The notes under the pieces are model-generated. The model did no database searches, was not told where the DNA came from, and saw only the letters and a list, made by a program, of their open reading frames with translations. Of a stretch of DNA of 10,242 bases, positions 8,969 to 10,242 are shown piece after piece. Position 1 is the stretch's first letter; each line of letters opens with the position of its first letter. This DNA is from an uncultured Pseudomonadales bacterium (GTDB taxonomy: Bacteria; Pseudomonadota; Gammaproteobacteria; Pseudomonadales; IMCC2047), in assembly GCA_947258895.1 (NCBI GenBank), contig CAMYKE010000017.1, forward strand, positions 1 through 10,242, written 5' to 3'. The position numbers and the translations under genes are program-made.

Positions 8969-9367
8969 ATGGAAAGCATCATCTTAATAGTACATGTCCT
9001 CCTGGCGTTAGCGGTCATCGGACTGGTTTTGTTACAGCAAGGTAAGGGCGCAGATATGGGCGCTTCCTTCGGTTCCGGGTCGTCCCAGACGCTGTTCGGT
9101 AGTCAGGGTTCCGGGAATTTCCTGACGCGCACGACCGCAGTACTTGCGACCGCGTTTTTCATTACCAGCTTTGCGTTGGCTATTCTCGCCAAGCAGCAGG
9201 TCGAAGCGCAGGCTGAATTGGGTATTCCCCAGGTAATTAGCGAAGAAGCGCCGCTGGTGACTGAGGAATTGCCGGAAGTATTCGAGGAAGACCTGCCGGA
9301 ATTTGATTCCGGAATGGTGGCGCCAGAGGCCCCGCTCGATGGCGATCTTCCCCAGGTGGATGAATAA
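8969..9367 (+). CDS. secG: Preprotein translocase subunit SecG
   Basis: Small inner-membrane subunit of the SecYEG export channel that assists SecA-driven translocation. Two transmembrane helices are visible, about residues 4-22 and 55-74. Between them is the family's signature cytoplasmic loop, QQGKGADMGASFGSG (23-37), then SQTLFGSQGSGNFLTR. The 132-residue protein is longer than E. coli SecG (110), because of an unconserved, strongly acidic, proline-containing tail (about 80-132). The ATG at 8969 gives the expected N-terminus; the ribosome-binding site is weak (AGG in the preceding GCAGCAGG). tRNA-Leu starts 27 bp downstream with no terminator between, so the two are probably cotranscribed, as secG and leuU are neighbours in E. 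coli. Confidence 0.97.
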   Translation: MESIILIVHVLLALAVIGLVLLQQGKGADMGASFGSGSSQTLFGSQGSGNFLTRTTAVLATAFFITSFALAILAKQQVEAQAELGIPQVISEEAPLVTEELPEVFEEDLPEFDSGMVAPEAPLDGDLPQVDE

Positions 9368-9394
9368 ACCGAACGTAGTTACCTAACGAAAATT

Positions 9395-9480
9395 GCCGAA
9401 GTGGTGGAATTGGTAGACACGCTATCTTGAGGGGGTAGTGGCCTATGGTCGTGCGGGTTCAAGTCCCGCCTTCGGCACCA
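9395..9480 (+). tRNA. leuU: tRNA-Leu, anticodon GAG
   Basis: An 86-nt class II tRNA. The acceptor stem pairs GCCGAAG with CTTCGGC, and CCA is encoded. The anticodon stem CTATC/GGTAG closes the loop TTGAGGG, giving anticodon GAG (9429-9431), which reads CUC and CUU. The long variable arm (GGCC-TAT-GGTC) is typical of tRNA-Leu, and the T-loop is TTCAAGT. It is very close to the E. coli leuU sequence as I remember it, and lies between secG and tRNA-fMet as in E. coli. Confidence 0.97.
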
Positions 9481-9523
9481 TTCAATGCGAATGCTGTCCT
9501 AAAAAAAAGTAATAGAAGTTGCC

Positions 9524-9552
9524 TTGACCGCTTCGCGGCAGCTCTCTATAAT
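9524..9552 (+). promoter_or_regulatory. Strong sigma70 promoter for tRNA-fMet, with UP-like A-tract
   Basis: TTGACC (9524-9529) and a perfect TATAAT (9547-9552) are separated by the optimal 17 nt, so transcription should start near 9559. An A8 tract at 9501-9508 falls at about -58 to -51, where the distal part of an UP element would lie, as is common for stable-RNA promoters. It drives the duplicated segment and tRNA-fMet, and in the usual gammaproteobacterial order would also feed rimP-nusA-infB by read-through. Confidence 0.8.
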
Positions 9553-9586
9553 CCGCTTTCTTTTTGCAGGGCACCAAAAGCTGCGA

Positions 9587-9824
<238 letters not shown>

Positions 9825-9830
9825 ATAAAG

Positions 9831-9859
9831 AAGCCGGTTCAATAGAGCCGGCTTTTTTT
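9831..9859 (+). terminator. Intrinsic terminator of tRNA-fMet
   Basis: AAGCCGG (9831-9837) pairs perfectly with CCGGCTT (9848-9854) around a 10-nt loop, followed by T7 (9853-9859, the first two Ts also in the stem). It lies 6 nt after the tRNA CCA. It also appears to be the target motif of the adjacent group II intron. Confidence 0.92.
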
Positions 9860-9862
9860 GTG

Positions 9863-10242
<380 letters not shown>

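Overview
The window reads as a conserved chromosomal core region of a gammaproteobacterium. Its gene order, carB-greA-(yhbY)-rlmE-ftsH-folP-glmM-secG-tRNA-Leu(GAG)-tRNA-fMet, is the one I know from Pseudomonas-type genomes and, in parts, from E. coli. The encoded proteins align closely with the E. coli proteins as I remember them, but many synonymous and conservative differences rule out a close enteric. I cannot place it below class with confidence; a marine Pseudomonadales/Cellvibrionales-like lineage is only a guess.

Layout. 1-2772 is the 3' ~86% of carB (5' end outside the window), overlapping greA by 4 bp (2769-3245). yhbY (3295-3618, minus) lies convergent to greA and divergent from rlmE (3716-4336). 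ftsH (4430-6361), folP (6383-7240) and glmM (7329-8666) follow on the plus strand. A 302-bp gap without a gene (8667-8968) separates glmM from secG (8969-9367); tpiA, which sits here in Pseudomonas, is absent. tRNA-Leu(GAG) (9395-9480) follows secG closely. A near-consensus sigma70 promoter (9524-9552) then leads into a 102-bp-offset tandem duplication that carries a broken 5' half of tRNA-fMet (9646-9680), the intact tRNA-fMet (9748-9824), and a strong intrinsic terminator (9831-9859).

The most notable element begins three bases after the terminator T-tract. From 9863 to the window end the sequence has the 5' ribozyme portion of a bacterial group II intron, most like class C (IIC), a class known to insert just downstream of intrinsic terminators. 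Its reverse transcriptase gene and 3' end lie beyond the window. From the usual gene order, the interrupted region should be the tRNA-fMet to rimP-nusA-infB junction.

Functionally this is housekeeping: pyrimidine/arginine precursor synthesis (carB), transcript cleavage (greA), ribosome maturation (yhbY, rlmE), membrane proteolysis (ftsH), folate and cell-wall precursor synthesis (folP, glmM), protein export (secG) and translation initiation (tRNA-fMet). The unusual biology is at the right end: the terminator-targeting retroelement and the decayed tRNA duplication. I saw no wholly new multi-gene system.
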